Source: Candidatus Thiocaldithrix dubininis
GTDB lineage: Bacteria; Pseudomonadota; Gammaproteobacteria; Thiotrichales; Thiotrichaceae
NCBI GenBank assembly: GCA_029972135.1
Contig: CP124755.1
Span: forward strand, 744,001-808,000
Direction: 5' to 3'
DNA length: 64,000 nucleotides
Shown: piece after piece, positions 55,000 through 64,000 of the stretch
How the letters are laid out: each line of letters starts with the position of its first letter
Numbering within the stretch: position 1 is the first letter of the stretch
Notes under the pieces: generated by a model
Database searches by the model: none
The model's input: only the letters and a program-made list of their open reading frames with translations
Told to the model about the DNA's origin: nothing
Made by a program: the position numbers and the translations under genes

Positions 55000-56556
55000 A
55001 TGTTGTCATTTCGCGAATTGCCGCCCAAATACACTTATCTAATTGCCTTGCTTGCGGGTCTAAGCATGGTATTAGCATTTGCGCCGTTTGAATGGCGATT
55101 TATTGCATGGTTAGCCCCTGCCGTCTTCTTCTGGTTAAATCTTGAGCCAATGAGCCGTGCACAACGTGTAAAACTAGCATGGGTATTTGGCATCGGTTTA
55201 TTTGCAGGTGGCGCACATTGGATTTATTTCAGTATTCATTATTTTGGCGGCGCTAATAATTTTATTGCAGTATTAATGGTGAGTCTGTTTGTCGTACTTA
55301 TGGGCTTATTCTTAATGCTATTTGGCTGGTTAGCCTCCTTCTTTAATAATTATTCAACGGCTTTGCGTTTGCTGATCGTATTCCCCGCGATTTGGACATT
55401 AACTGAATGGTTTAGAGGTTGGTTTTTAACCGGCTTTCCGTGGCTATTATTGGGCAATACGCAAATTGATAACGGGTTAGCGCATTATGCCCCTATCATG
55501 GGTGTGTTAGGTGTTTCGTGGGTAGTGGCAGTAGGCGCGGGCGCATTAGTCTTACTCGTAATCGGCACAAAACGTGAACGAATTCTGGCGGCTGTAAGCG
55601 CGGTAGTATTGGTGGCGTTGGGGTTTGGCTTAAGTTATATCCAATGGACAAAACCCGTCGGCGAGCGCATTTTTGTCAGTATGCTACAAGGTAATATCGA
55701 CCAATTTACCAAATGGGATCCTGAGTTTCGTAATGAAAATATTCAAGCCTATATGGATTTAATGGATCCGGATAAATACCCCAATGTCGAAACTTCGCAT
55801 TTAGTCATTTGGCCGGAAACAGCACTCTCTGATTTTTTTCAGCAGTCGACTGAGGATGTCATGTTGCCCATGCAACAATGGGCAAAAGAAGCGAAAACCG
55901 ATGTGCTCATGGGCGGCTTTTTTTACGATAAAGACAAAGAAGCTGTTTATAACGCTGTTATGGCGATTGGTGAAGGGCATGATGTGGAAAAGTCACTGGA
56001 GACCAAAGTCAGTGTGTATGCCAAAAAACACTTAGTGCCATTTAGTGAATATATTCCTTTCTTAGAGCAATTACGCTTTTTAGAAAATATTATTAAACTG
56101 CCCTACGACAATGTAACCCCTTGGCAAGGTGGCGATATTTTGAAGGTAACGAATCAACCTATGGCTGTTTCGGTTTGTTACGAAGATGCGTATAGCACTC
56201 AGATTATTCAAGGCTTGCCTGAAGCTACGATGTTGGTAAATGTGAGTAATGATGGCTGGTTTACCGGCTCGATTGAACCGCAACAACATGCTGAAATCGC
56301 GCGCATGCGTGCGTTAGAAACCGGGCGTTATATGCTGCGTGCCACCAATAATGGGGTAACGGCGGTAATTAATAGTCAGGGGCAAGTTATGTCAAGTTTG
56401 CCACAATATACGGCAGGTGTATTAAGCGATTATGCCCAACCGATGCAAGGCGCTACCGTGTATGTACGAGTTGGCAATTGGTTAATTATTTCAATGGTGA
56501 GTTTGCTCTTAATTACGCCTTTAGTTTTAATGCGTTTGGGAAAAAAATTGCATTAA
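55000..56556 (+). CDS. lnt: Apolipoprotein N-acyltransferase
   Basis: Lnt (518 residues) adds the third acyl chain to lipoproteins in the inner membrane, relevant to the several lipoproteins encoded here. It has about six N-terminal membrane helices (including LAFAPFEWRFIAWLAP and TEWFRGWFLTGFPWLLLG) and a periplasmic nitrilase domain with the triad Glu273 (WPETALS), Lys343 (AKKHLVPFSEYIPF) and Cys393 (VCYEDAY). One helix closes the protein. I prefer ATG 55000 over TTG 54991. corC, its usual partner gene, is not adjacent. Confidence 0.96.
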   Translation: MLSFRELPPKYTYLIALLAGLSMVLAFAPFEWRFIAWLAPAVFFWLNLEPMSRAQRVKLAWVFGIGLFAGGAHWIYFSIHYFGGANNFIAVLMVSLFVVLMGLFLMLFGWLASFFNNYSTALRLLIVFPAIWTLTEWFRGWFLTGFPWLLLGNTQIDNGLAHYAPIMGVLGVSWVVAVGAGALVLLVIGTKRERILAAVSAVVLVALGFGLSYIQWTKPVGERIFVSMLQGNIDQFTKWDPEFRNENIQAYMDLMDPDKYPNVETSHLVIWPETALSDFFQQSTEDVMLPMQQWAKEAKTDVLMGGFFYDKDKEAVYNAVMAIGEGHDVEKSLETKVSVYAKKHLVPFSEYIPFLEQLRFLENIIKLPYDNVTPWQGGDILKVTNQPMAVSVCYEDAYSTQIIQGLPEATMLVNVSNDGWFTGSIEPQQHAEIARMRALETGRYMLRATNNGVTAVINSQGQVMSSLPQYTAGVLSDYAQPMQGATVYVRVGNWLIISMVSLLLITPLVLMRLGKKLH

Positions 56557-56571
56557 ACCTAGGTTCAGTAA

Positions 56572-56600
56572 TTGACAGCTATACCGACTAGGGCTATCAT
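56572..56600 (+). promoter_or_regulatory. Predicted promoter of tRNA-Met
   Basis: Consensus TTGACA, a 17-base spacer and TATCAT are followed by GCGCTCC, a GC-rich discriminator typical of stringently controlled stable-RNA promoters. The tRNA begins 13 bases after the -10. Confidence 0.8.
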
Positions 56601-56612
56601 GCGCTCCTCGTT

Positions 56613-56689
56613 GGCTACGTAGCTCAGCTGGTTAGAGCACAGCACTCATAATGCTGGGGTCGTAAGTTCGAATCTCACCGTAGCCACCA
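56613..56689 (+). tRNA. tRNA-Met(CAT), elongator type
   Basis: A 77-base tRNA with encoded CCA. Acceptor GGCTACG pairs with CGTAGCC, and the anticodon stem CAGCA/TGCTG holds CTCATAA (anticodon CAT). Overall sequence closely resembles E. coli elongator tRNA-Met; a paired 1-72 end rules out the initiator. The T-stem GTAAG/CTCAC has an A-C mismatch at its middle pair, an oddity. Confidence 0.93.
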
Positions 56690-56697
56690 TGATTTCT

Positions 56698-56729
56698 AAG
56701 GCTTAGGCACTATTGCTTAAGCCTTTTTT
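56698..56729 (+). terminator. Terminator after tRNA-Met
   Basis: AAGGCTTA pairs with TAAGCCTT across an 11-base loop and is followed by a run of T. It lies nine bases beyond the tRNA. Confidence 0.8.
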
Positions 56730-56765
56730 GTTTGTCTTGATTCGAGTTCATAATCTGAGATATTT

Positions 56766-56793
56766 AAAAGCCCCAGTCATGGGGCTTCTTTTT
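56766..56793. terminator. Bidirectional terminator at the proS end
   Basis: AAGCCCC-AGTCAT-GGGGCTT is followed by CTTTTT on the plus strand and by CTTTTAAAT-type sequence on the minus strand. It lies just past the proS stop and can back up the tRNA-Met terminator. Confidence 0.8.
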
Positions 56794-56799
56794 AGGTGT

Positions 56800-58509
56800 T
56801 TATAGCGCTTTTACAAAGCTTAGCACTTCATTGACCGGTACTTTTACCGCATCACCGCCACTGCGCGCTTTATATTCCAATTCACCTGCTTGTAAACCCC
56901 GTTCAGAGATCACAATACGGTGTGGAATGCCCAATAACTCATGGTCAGCAAACATAGCACCGGGACGTAAGGCACGATCATCCAACAATACATCAACCCC
57001 AGTTGCTTGCAATTGTGCATACAGTTCTTCCGCTTTGGCGGCAACTTCGGGTGACTTTTGCATATTCAAAGGCGCAAGTACCACTTGGAAAGGTGCAATC
57101 GCGCTCGGCCAGCGGATACCAAATTCGTCATTATGCTGCTCAATCGCCGCCGCCACGACGCGAGATACCCCAATTCCATAACAACCCATGGTCATGACTT
57201 GCGCACGTCCGCTTTCGTCTAATACCGTGGCATTCAGGGCTTCTGAATATTTCTTGCCCAATTGGAAAATATGCCCAACTTCAATCCCACGCACAATCGC
57301 CAATGTGCCTTGACCGTCTGGGCTGGGGTCGCCAACAACAACATTGCGAATATCCGCCACTTGTGGATTAGCCACATCGCGTTGCCAGTTAATACCAAAG
57401 TAATGCTTACCGTCGCTATTTGCACCCGCACTAAAATCAGACATATTCGCTACCGTCCGATCTGCAATGACAGGAATCGTTAAACCGATTGGGCCTAATG
57501 AACCCGGTCCTGCGCCAATGAGCGCCCGAATTTCATCTTCCCGCGCAAAACGTAGCGGTTCAGCCACTTCCACTAATTTTTCAGCTTTAATTTCATTTAA
57601 ACTGTGATCACCGCGCACTAATAAGGCGACAAAATCGGCTTCGACTGCATCAGATGCTTCAACGATTAAGGTTTTAACGGTTTTTTCAATCGGCACATTA
57701 AATTGCGCGACCAATTCTTCAATGGTTTTGGCATTCGGCGTATCAACTTCCTGTAACGCTTGTGTGGGTGCAGCGCGCTCAGCAATTAACGAAACCGCTT
57801 CAGCCAATTCAATATTCGCTGCGTAATGGCTACCACTGGCAAAGGCAATCGCATCTTCGCCGGAATCCGCTAAAACGTGGAATTCGTGCGAAGCATTACC
57901 CCCAATTGAACCGGTATCCGCTTGTACGGCGCGGAAATCCAAACCTAATCGTTGGAAAATACGTGAATAGGCGGTGTACATGGTGTCGTAAGTGGCTTGC
58001 AACGATTCTTGGGTTAAATGGAATGAATACGCATCTTTCATTAAAAATTCACGCGCTCGCATGACGCCAAAGCGGGGGCGTACTTCGTCACGGAATTTGG
58101 TTTGAATTTGATAGAAATTGACGGGCAATTGTTTGTAACTATTTAATTCTTTACGCGCATAATCGGTAATGATTTCTTCATGCGTAGGTCCATAACAAAA
58201 ATCACGTTGATGACGGTCTTTTAAGCGTAATAATTCCGCGCCGTATTTTTCCCAACGCCCTGATTCTTGCCATAACTCTGCGGGTTGTACCGAAGGCATT
58301 AGTACTTCGACTGCGCCTGCTTGATTCATTTCTTCACGGACAATAGCTTCTACTTTACGTAAGACACGTAAGCCATACGGCATCCACGTATATAAACCAG
58401 AAGCAAGGCGGCGAATTAAACCGGCGCGTAACATAAGTTGGTGGCTGATAATTTCGGCATCGGCAGGCGTTTCGCGCAGCGTCGAAATAGGGAATTTGGA
58501 TACTCGCAT
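56800..58509 (-). CDS. proS: Prolyl-tRNA synthetase (bacterial type)
   Basis: ProS (569 residues) charges tRNA-Pro. It is the bacterial form with the editing insertion: class II motif 2 region [24 protein letters not shown] near residue 140, an INS editing domain about 225-405, and motif 3 [17 protein letters not shown] near 445. The N-terminus [20 protein letters not shown] is typical. The C-terminal anticodon domain holds [12 protein letters not shown] and [20 protein letters not shown]. It is a single-gene unit. Confidence 0.97.
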   Translation of the reverse strand: MRVSKFPISTLRETPADAEIISHQLMLRAGLIRRLASGLYTWMPYGLRVLRKVEAIVREEMNQAGAVEVLMPSVQPAELWQESGRWEKYGAELLRLKDRHQRDFCYGPTHEEIITDYARKELNSYKQLPVNFYQIQTKFRDEVRPRFGVMRAREFLMKDAYSFHLTQESLQATYDTMYTAYSRIFQRLGLDFRAVQADTGSIGGNASHEFHVLADSGEDAIAFASGSHYAANIELAEAVSLIAERAAPTQALQEVDTPNAKTIEELVAQFNVPIEKTVKTLIVEASDAVEADFVALLVRGDHSLNEIKAEKLVEVAEPLRFAREDEIRALIGAGPGSLGPIGLTIPVIADRTVANMSDFSAGANSDGKHYFGINWQRDVANPQVADIRNVVVGDPSPDGQGTLAIVRGIEVGHIFQLGKKYSEALNATVLDESGRAQVMTMGCYGIGVSRVVAAAIEQHNDEFGIRWPSAIAPFQVVLAPLNMQKSPEVAAKAEELYAQLQATGVDVLLDDRALRPGAMFADHELLGIPHRIVISERGLQAGELEYKARSGGDAVKVPVNEVLSFVKAL

Positions 58510-58671
58510 GATGTTAGCTTTAATTAGACTGCAAACGCGAGATTATAGAGCGCGTATGCCAGTGAAAGAAGAGGCCAAAGACGCTGTTTGTGCGAAGCAG
58601 TAGCCTAAGCGCTTGGCTTTCGTCTACCATAACCGTTTATGAGTACAGTATTTATACAAAACGAGGTTGAA

Positions 58672-59088
58672 ATGGACGCGAATCCTAAAGATCCACACAA
58701 GGTTGTGGTGCAGTTACGCGATACTGAAAGTTATACCTGTGATGTACAAGCGGGCAAACATGCGTTTGTAGTGGATGAACCTATTCCATTGGGTGGGGAC
58801 GATTTGGGTGCTGCCCCGTATCAGTATTTAAAAGCCGCGCTAGGGGCGTGTACTGCCATGACGGTGCGTATGTATGCTGAACGTAAAAAATGGGTCGTTG
58901 AGAATGTGATTGTAACTTTAAGCCATAGCCGCGATGCGAATAAACAAAGCGTATTTGTACGTGATATTAAATTGGTGGGGGAATTAACAGCCGAACAACG
59001 CGAGCGCTTGCTGGAAATTGCGGATCGTTGTCCTGTGCATAAAACCTTAAGTCATGGTGCTAATATTTTAAGCAAATTAGTGGATTAA
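58672..59088 (+). CDS. OsmC-family protein (peroxide-related)
   Basis: A 138-residue OsmC/Ohr-superfamily protein. The two family cysteines are Cys60 (KAALGACTAMTVRMYAERK) and Cys120 (IADRCPVHKTLSHG), which reduce hydroperoxides in characterised members. I prefer ATG 58672 because GAGG lies five bases upstream; ATG 58639 would add 11 residues. Terminators lie downstream. It converges on the lytic transglycosylase gene. Confidence 0.88.
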   Translation: MDANPKDPHKVVVQLRDTESYTCDVQAGKHAFVVDEPIPLGGDDLGAAPYQYLKAALGACTAMTVRMYAERKKWVVENVIVTLSHSRDANKQSVFVRDIKLVGELTAEQRERLLEIADRCPVHKTLSHGANILSKLVD

Positions 59089-59090
59089 GC

Positions 59091-59119
59091 AGGGAGGAAA
59101 TAACTCCTCCCTTGATTTT
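59091..59119. terminator. Bidirectional terminator after the OsmC gene
   Basis: AGGGAGGA-AATAAC-TCCTCCCT is a perfect eight-base stem, three bases after the OsmC stop and just past the stop of the convergent transglycosylase gene. TGATTTTGA follows on the plus strand. Confidence 0.7.
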
Positions 59120-59129
59120 GACGGCTGGC

Positions 59130-60074
59130 TTAATTGGGTTGTTTGAATAATTGTGGTGCAAGTGCACGCATATTCTGCCAACCCGAGCGCCCCGGTTTGC
59201 CAGCCGCACTAATCGGCGTGTCGTAAGTCATGCTAATACGCCCGCTAACCGGAATAATTTGTGTGCCATCCGGTAAAGGTTTGCCTTTTTTCGCCTGCAC
59301 AATCCGCATATTGGGTAGGGGTACTGGGCTAGTGCTTAAGCGGTTGTACAACGAGAGCACGCGCTGTACGTATTGCTGGGTTTCCGCATAAGGGGGAATC
59401 CCTTGGTAACGATCCACAGCACCTTCACCTGCATTATAAGCAGCGACCGCTTTGGAAAAGTCTCCATTGTAACGGTTGATTAACCAGCTTAAATATTTTG
59501 TACCCCCCCGAATATTTTCGCTGCTATCAAATGCATTCGTGACGCCAAAACGGGCGGCTGTGTCGGGAATTAATTGCATTAAGCCTTGTGCCCCTTTAGG
59601 CGATAAAGCGGCTGTGTTATAGCAAGACTCTACGGCAATTACCGCTTTAACTATAGCGGCATCTACCCCGTATTGCTGCGAGTAAGTGCTAATACTGGCT
59701 AAATGCGGTTGCGCCCGCCGATGTAATACTTGCGTATTCATCGCACTACAGCCTGAAAAGGCAGGATTTACTGCAAAATTTGTATTGCCTGCTAAGAGTG
59801 TATTAGCCTTTTTGGGATCTATTTTGTCTTTATTAAGCTCAATATTAGGCACATCTGCTAAGCTGCCGGTTGGCGTTAAACTGGATTTTTCATTGCTGGC
59901 AATCTGCGTACTATTTTTGTTTTCTGGTTTGTTATGTTGTTTAGTCGTCAGCACTGCACTATCCAAGCTGTCACCCGTTGGGGACAATAACGCTCGGTCG
60001 GCTGCCCACGTTGTTGAATTGAGAGCGAGATTGACGAGTACAACAATCGACATACTAGTCATTAATGGTTTCAT
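59130..60074 (-). CDS. Lytic murein transglycosylase (SLT domain)
   Basis: A 314-residue exported protein with a signal peptide (about 1-24). A linker of about 100 residues rich in Ser, Lys and Asn precedes the SLT domain (about 130-250). It shows the catalytic Glu in AVIAVESCYNTAALSPKGAQ, then GLMQLIPDTAARFGV, NIRGGTKYLSWLINRYNGD and AVAAYNAGEGAVDRYQGIPP, all hallmarks of family 1 lytic transglycosylases. It cleaves peptidoglycan in the periplasm. It is divergent from gspD; such enzymes can open the wall for secretion machines, but that link is inference. Confidence 0.92.
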   Translation of the reverse strand: MKPLMTSMSIVVLVNLALNSTTWAADRALLSPTGDSLDSAVLTTKQHNKPENKNSTQIASNEKSSLTPTGSLADVPNIELNKDKIDPKKANTLLAGNTNFAVNPAFSGCSAMNTQVLHRRAQPHLASISTYSQQYGVDAAIVKAVIAVESCYNTAALSPKGAQGLMQLIPDTAARFGVTNAFDSSENIRGGTKYLSWLINRYNGDFSKAVAAYNAGEGAVDRYQGIPPYAETQQYVQRVLSLYNRLSTSPVPLPNMRIVQAKKGKPLPDGTQIIPVSGRISMTYDTPISAAGKPGRSGWQNMRALAPQLFKQPN

Positions 60075-60274
60075 TCAATAATCCTTAAGCAGAATGCTCC
60101 GTATATTAGCAAATACTTATTTAATAATCTGTGATTTTGCCACAAAATTCTAGTAAGCATAGTAAACTAAAGGTCATGTAAACGCTTAATTACTAGACTT
60201 TAACTTGAGGCAAGCGTTGAGCTTGAATTAGACTTCGCGGTCGAGCTCGCTACTCCAAAATTGGTTATATAACG

Positions 60275-62374
60275 ATGAATAATGCCCGCCCCCTGTACCA
60301 CCTCAAACGCTTTACTTTGACCCATTTTTTCAGCATGAGTTCGATGATTGGTCTCAGTTGCGTCCTAAGCCTGCCCTCAATGGCTTATGCGGAGGAAAAT
60401 GCCCGCATTAATCTACAAGGTGTTGAAATTCAACAATTAGTGGATATTGTGGCAAAAAATACCGGAAAAAACTTTATTGTTGATCCTGCGGTACGCGGCA
60501 AAGTGACGTTTGTCTCCGGTAAAGGCTTAAGCAAGGGCGAATTATATGATGCTTTTCTGGCAGTTTTACAAGTGCATAATTTTGATGCGGTTGAATCAGG
60601 CAATTTAATTAAAATTGTACCTGCTAATAAAGCGCGCGCGCAAGTTGCCCCTGTTGTGAAAGATTCGGGCGAAAACAATGCCGATGAAACCGTAACCGAA
60701 GTGGTTAAGTTAAATTATATTCAAGCCCAACAAAGCTTAGGCACGTTAATGCCATTAGCAGGACAAGGGGGCGAAACCCGAATTCAGGCCAACCAAGCCA
60801 GTAACTCCATTGTGGTTACGGGGCGGGCGCAAAATGTGCAGCGTATACGCGAAATTATTCAGGGGATTGATAAGCCGAATAATGAAACCTTTGAATTAGT
60901 GCCGTTACAGTATGCACTGGCTTCACAAATTGCGACTACCTTACAAGGTTTAATGGGGTCCGCTACACCGGGGGCAGAAGGGGCAATTCCAGCCACGGGC
61001 AAGGTTTCCGCCGATGAGCGCACGAATAGCGTATTAATTGCGGGGGATAAAGCAACACGGGAACGTTTACGCGCCGCGATTGAAAAGCTCGATATTCCTA
61101 AAGCCAGCGAAGGCGATACCAAAGTTATTCAGTTACGTTATGCCAAAGCCGAAGACGTGGTGGCGGTATTAAACGGAGTTTCGCCAGCCTTACAGAAACA
61201 AACTGCGGCGGCAGCGCCTAAAGAAATTAATCCAGCAATGGCGGCTGGGGCAAGCGGCGGTGCGGGTATGTCTGCCTCGGTGAATGGGGTAACCGTATTA
61301 GCAGATAAATCCAGTAACTCTGTGATTATTAGTGGCCCACCTACCTTACAAAAAAATATGATGAAGGTGATTGCGCAGTTAGACCGTCGGCGGGCGCAAG
61401 TCTTGGTGGAAGCGATTATTGCAGAAGTTTCTACCGACCTATCCAATAAAATTGGCGTGGGTTTAGTTGCCAACGGTATTAGCAATGGTTCTAGCGGTCT
61501 AATCGGTATCAGCAATTTTGGGGGTATTGCCTCAGCGGCGGCTCTCAAGCAAGCCCAAATTCCGGGCGGTTTCTTAATGGGCGGTGGTAGCGATAGTTTT
61601 GCTGCCATTCTAGAAGCGCTTAAAGGCGATGCTGCGACTAACATCTTATCTACTCCCACCTTGGTAACCTTGGATAATGAGGCGGCTGAAATTGTAGTCG
61701 GTCAGGAAGTGCCATTTAAAACCGGACAATCCACCAAATCCGTCGACGGCACAACCAACCCCTTTACTACGATTGAACGTAAAGACGTTGGCTTATCCTT
61801 CAAAATTACGCCGCAAATTAATCGCGGGCAGACGGTTAATTTAAAAATTGATCAAGAAAATTCCAATGTGGCGACGGCTACCGTGGAAGGCGCATCAGAC
61901 TTAATTACCAATAAGCGTAAGATTTCCACTAATGTGATGGTGGACGATGGGCAAATCTTAATTCTAGGCGGCTTGATTGAAGATAATTTCAAAGATTCAG
62001 AAAGCAAAGTGCCGGTACTAGGCGATTTACCCGTGGTGGGTGGCGTATTCCGTAATAATTCTAAAAGTGCCGTGAAGCGCAATCTGATGGTATTTATTCA
62101 CCCAGTGATTTTGCCAGATGGTATGTCAGCGGATGCTTACACAAGACAAAAATATAATACCTTGCAGCAATACCAAGCTAACTCACAATATAATCAACGG
62201 GGTTTAAATCGTGGGGGTTTAGGTACTTTACCTAATTTAGACGCGAATAACTCGGTCGATACCTTACATCGTTTACCGGCTGTACCATTGCGTACACCGC
62301 AAGTGCAAAAAGTAGTCAAGCCACAACGCACTGGCTGTAATAGTTCTGATCCGTTCTGTAATGGCACGTTATAA
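60275..62374 (+). CDS. gspD: Type II secretion secretin GspD
   Basis: GspD (699 residues) forms the outer-membrane channel of the type II system. The signal-type N-terminus is long (to about residue 39, SMAYAEE). N0 domain: INLQGVEIQQLVDIVAKNTGKN. Three N1-N3 repeats follow (LNYIQAQQSL, VPLQYALASQIATTL, IQLRYAKAEDVVAVL). The secretin core runs from about 375, with VGQEVPFKTG, VGLSFKITPQI and ILGGLIEDN. The C-terminal 90 residues include a Gln/Asn/Tyr-rich part and end with two Cys (CNSSDPFCNGTL). gspC is not upstream; the opposite-strand transglycosylase gene is. gspE follows after 10 bases. Confidence 0.96.
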   Translation: MNNARPLYHLKRFTLTHFFSMSSMIGLSCVLSLPSMAYAEENARINLQGVEIQQLVDIVAKNTGKNFIVDPAVRGKVTFVSGKGLSKGELYDAFLAVLQVHNFDAVESGNLIKIVPANKARAQVAPVVKDSGENNADETVTEVVKLNYIQAQQSLGTLMPLAGQGGETRIQANQASNSIVVTGRAQNVQRIREIIQGIDKPNNETFELVPLQYALASQIATTLQGLMGSATPGAEGAIPATGKVSADERTNSVLIAGDKATRERLRAAIEKLDIPKASEGDTKVIQLRYAKAEDVVAVLNGVSPALQKQTAAAAPKEINPAMAAGASGGAGMSASVNGVTVLADKSSNSVIISGPPTLQKNMMKVIAQLDRRRAQVLVEAIIAEVSTDLSNKIGVGLVANGISNGSSGLIGISNFGGIASAAALKQAQIPGGFLMGGGSDSFAAILEALKGDAATNILSTPTLVTLDNEAAEIVVGQEVPFKTGQSTKSVDGTTNPFTTIERKDVGLSFKITPQINRGQTVNLKIDQENSNVATATVEGASDLITNKRKISTNVMVDDGQILILGGLIEDNFKDSESKVPVLGDLPVVGGVFRNNSKSAVKRNLMVFIHPVILPDGMSADAYTRQKYNTLQQYQANSQYNQRGLNRGGLGTLPNLDANNSVDTLHRLPAVPLRTPQVQKVVKPQRTGCNSSDPFCNGTL

Positions 62375-62384
62375 GGGGTAATAG

Positions 62385-63869
62385 ATGGCTGAAGCAATTA
62401 GCAGCTTGCCCTATAGTTTTGCCAAGCGGCACGGCGTGTTATTACAAATCAACGATGATAATACACAAGTATTATGTCGAGCAGGGGTAACCCCATTAGC
62501 CATTGCCGAAGTTCAACGTGCCATTGCGGGTGATTTGCAGTTTCAAATCATTGATACCGAAGCCTTTGAACGTTTACTAGCAAATCAATATGATCGCGGG
62601 CAAGTCGGTGCGTCTATGATGCAAGACATTGGCGACGATGCGGATTTACAAGATATTGCGGGTTCATTGCCTGAACCCGAAGACTTGTTGGAATCTGAAG
62701 ACGATGCGCCCATTATTCGTTTAATCAATGCGCTACTCACTCAAGCAGTTAAAGAAAACGCCTCGGATATTCATATTGAAACCTTTGAATCGCGTATGTT
62801 GGTGCGGATGCGGGTGGATGGCGTACTACGTGAAATTATTGAGCCGCCGCGTAAATTAGCGCCCGTGATTATTTCACGGATCAAGGTCATGGCGCGTTTA
62901 GATATTGCCGAAAAGCGTTTGCCACAAGATGGGCGTATTTCCTTGCGTATTGCAGGGCGTGCTGTCGATGTACGGGTTTCTACGCTACCGTCTGGGCATA
63001 GTGAGCGCGTGGTATTACGGCTATTAGACAAGCAAGCGGGGCGTTTGAACTTATCGCATTTGGGCATGGCGGATAGTATTTATCAGCGTTTGCAAAACCT
63101 AATTGCTAAACCGCACGGCATTATTTTAGTTACAGGGCCGACGGGTTCGGGCAAAACTACGACGCTGTATGCGGCGCTGACCCACATTAATGACCAACGC
63201 CGCAATATTATGACAGTGGAAGACCCGATTGAGTATTTCATCGATGGGATTGGGCAGACCCAAGTGAATAGCAAGGTGGATATGACCTTTGCACGTGGTT
63301 TACGGGCAATTTTGCGCCAAGACCCAGACGTGGTAATGGTTGGCGAAATTCGCGACTATGAAACCGCTGAAATTGCGGTACAAGCCAGTTTAACCGGACA
63401 CTTGGTATTTTCAACCTTGCATACTAATACGGCCATTGGTGCAGTGACGCGTTTGCAAGATATGGGGGTCGAGCCGTATTTATTAGCTTCCAGTATGTTG
63501 GGGGTTGTGGCGCAACGTTTGGTGCGTTTACTCTGCCCTGAATGCAAACAAGCCGCGCCTGCGGTCGAAGGCGAATTAAAAATTTTGCAAGCCAGTCAAT
63601 CATTTAGCCAAGTACCCTTGCTTTATAAACCGGTGGGTTGCTCCCACTGCAACCATGTGGGGTTTGTCGGGCGTAAAGGTATTTATGAATTAGTCGAACT
63701 GGATGACGGCTTGCGGCAAATGATTCATGAAAAACGCAGTGAAATGCAGATGGAAGCCTACGTACGGCAATATTCGCCCAGTATGCGGGACGATGGCGTG
63801 CGCCTAGTGTTGGCTGGCTTAACCTCTTTGGATGAAGTGTTGCGCGTGACGCGTGAGGATATGCACTAA
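62385..63869 (+). CDS. gspE: Type II secretion ATPase GspE
   Basis: GspE (494 residues) is the cytoplasmic hexameric ATPase that powers type II secretion. N-terminal domain: LPYSFAKRHGVLLQI and AIAEVQRAIAGDLQF. ATPase domain: Walker A GPTGSGKTTTLYAAL near residue 250, Asp box MTVEDPIEYFIDGIGQTQVN, Walker B DPDVVMVGEIRDYETAEIA, and His box LTGHLVFSTLHTNTA. A zinc site of two CxxC pairs (CPECKQ, CSHCNH) lies near 385-425. It overlaps gspF by one base (TAATG). Confidence 0.97.
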   Translation: MAEAISSLPYSFAKRHGVLLQINDDNTQVLCRAGVTPLAIAEVQRAIAGDLQFQIIDTEAFERLLANQYDRGQVGASMMQDIGDDADLQDIAGSLPEPEDLLESEDDAPIIRLINALLTQAVKENASDIHIETFESRMLVRMRVDGVLREIIEPPRKLAPVIISRIKVMARLDIAEKRLPQDGRISLRIAGRAVDVRVSTLPSGHSERVVLRLLDKQAGRLNLSHLGMADSIYQRLQNLIAKPHGIILVTGPTGSGKTTTLYAALTHINDQRRNIMTVEDPIEYFIDGIGQTQVNSKVDMTFARGLRAILRQDPDVVMVGEIRDYETAEIAVQASLTGHLVFSTLHTNTAIGAVTRLQDMGVEPYLLASSMLGVVAQRLVRLLCPECKQAAPAVEGELKILQASQSFSQVPLLYKPVGCSHCNHVGFVGRKGIYELVELDDGLRQMIHEKRSEMQMEAYVRQYSPSMRDDGVRLVLAGLTSLDEVLRVTREDMH

Positions 63870-64000
63870 TGCCCGCGTTTGAATACCTTGCTTTAAATCC
63901 AGCCGGTAAAGAAGAGAAAGGTATTCTGGAAGCGGATACCGCGCGGCAAATACGCCAAATGCTGCGCGGCCGCGAATTAATTCCGTTAGAAGTCAACGAA
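63869..64000 (+). CDS. gspF: Type II secretion inner-membrane protein GspF, 5' part only
   Basis: The first 44 codons of gspF are visible before the window ends. MPAFEYLALNPAGKEEKGIL, then EADTARQIRQMLRGRELIPL, is the recognised GspF/PilC N-terminal domain start. The ATG overlaps the gspE stop by one base, so the two are translationally coupled. GspF is the polytopic platform protein that contacts GspE. Confidence 0.93.
   Translation, partial: MPAFEYLALNPAGKEEKGILEADTARQIRQMLRGRELIPLEVNE

Noticed and set aside
61138-61659. 173-codon antisense frame within gspD
   Set aside because: It runs opposite the conserved secretin core, and its apparent hydrophobicity is a by-product of that coding.
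1-64000. CRISPR array or prophage
   Set aside because: I saw no regularly spaced repeats, cas genes, integrase, capsid or terminase genes anywhere in the window.

Overview
The window looks like chromosomal DNA of a gammaproteobacterium. The evidence is gene order: leuC-leuD-leuB followed by an Asd-like gene, fimV and truA; recA-recX-alaS-lysC-csrA followed by tRNA-Ser and tRNA-Arg; and mtnA beside an MTA/SAH deaminase and ubiG, an arrangement familiar from Pseudomonas. Base composition is moderate. An IPTL-CTERM surface protein and a large exopolysaccharide locus suggest an environmental bacterium; a member of the Thiotrichales (Thiothrix-like filamentous sulfur bacteria) is my guess, and nothing here proves it.

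Layout. 1-3.6 kb: a secreted GEVED/SdrD-repeat protein with an IPTL-CTERM tail and an unrecognised LLGG-repeat protein. 3.6-13.1 kb: a LysR regulator divergent from leuC with a perfect 9-7-9 palindrome between them, the leu operon with an entericidin-like lipoprotein gene inside it, a Cys-less ASADH homologue, fimV and truA. 13.3-14.8 kb: an RDD membrane-protein gene split by a complete IS982-family element (995 bp, 6-bp target duplication); removing the element restores the frame exactly. 15.4-30.7 kb (minus strand): a Wzx/Wzy-type polysaccharide locus reading rfbA-rfbC-rfbD-rfbB, methyltransferase, PssD/PssE-like split glycosyltransferase, flippase, polymerase, acetyltransferase, two GT2 enzymes, WcaJ-like priming transferase, acyltransferase and Wzc-like kinase. 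30.9-35.3 kb: a beta/gamma-crystallin-like secreted protein, a recC without recB or recD beside it, and a small lipoprotein.

35.6-46.7 kb: recA, recX, alaS, lysC, csrA, two tRNAs, a degenerate SDR gene overlapping cmoA, a double-META protein, cmoB, a 2OG-Fe dioxygenase and a GNAT enzyme. 46.9-49.4 kb: a solitary cytosine-5 DNA methyltransferase broken by a frameshift near its C-terminus, then two tandem paralogous lipoproteins with a candidate Cys-His-Asp triad. 49.4-60.1 kb: ubiG, the MTA/SAH deaminase, mtnA, an unknown membrane protein, a DsbC-like protein, lnt, tRNA-Met, proS, an OsmC protein and a lytic transglycosylase. 60.3-64 kb: the type II secretion genes gspD, gspE and the start of gspF, which runs off the window.

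The most notable points are the IS insertion with its restorable target and a hairpin over the transposase ribosome site, the broken methyltransferase, the paired lipoproteins, two enzyme homologues lacking catalytic residues (Usg-like and SDR), a likely internal start in lysC, and the LysR palindrome. I did not find a clearly new defence or mobile system. All calls come from reading the sequence without database searches.
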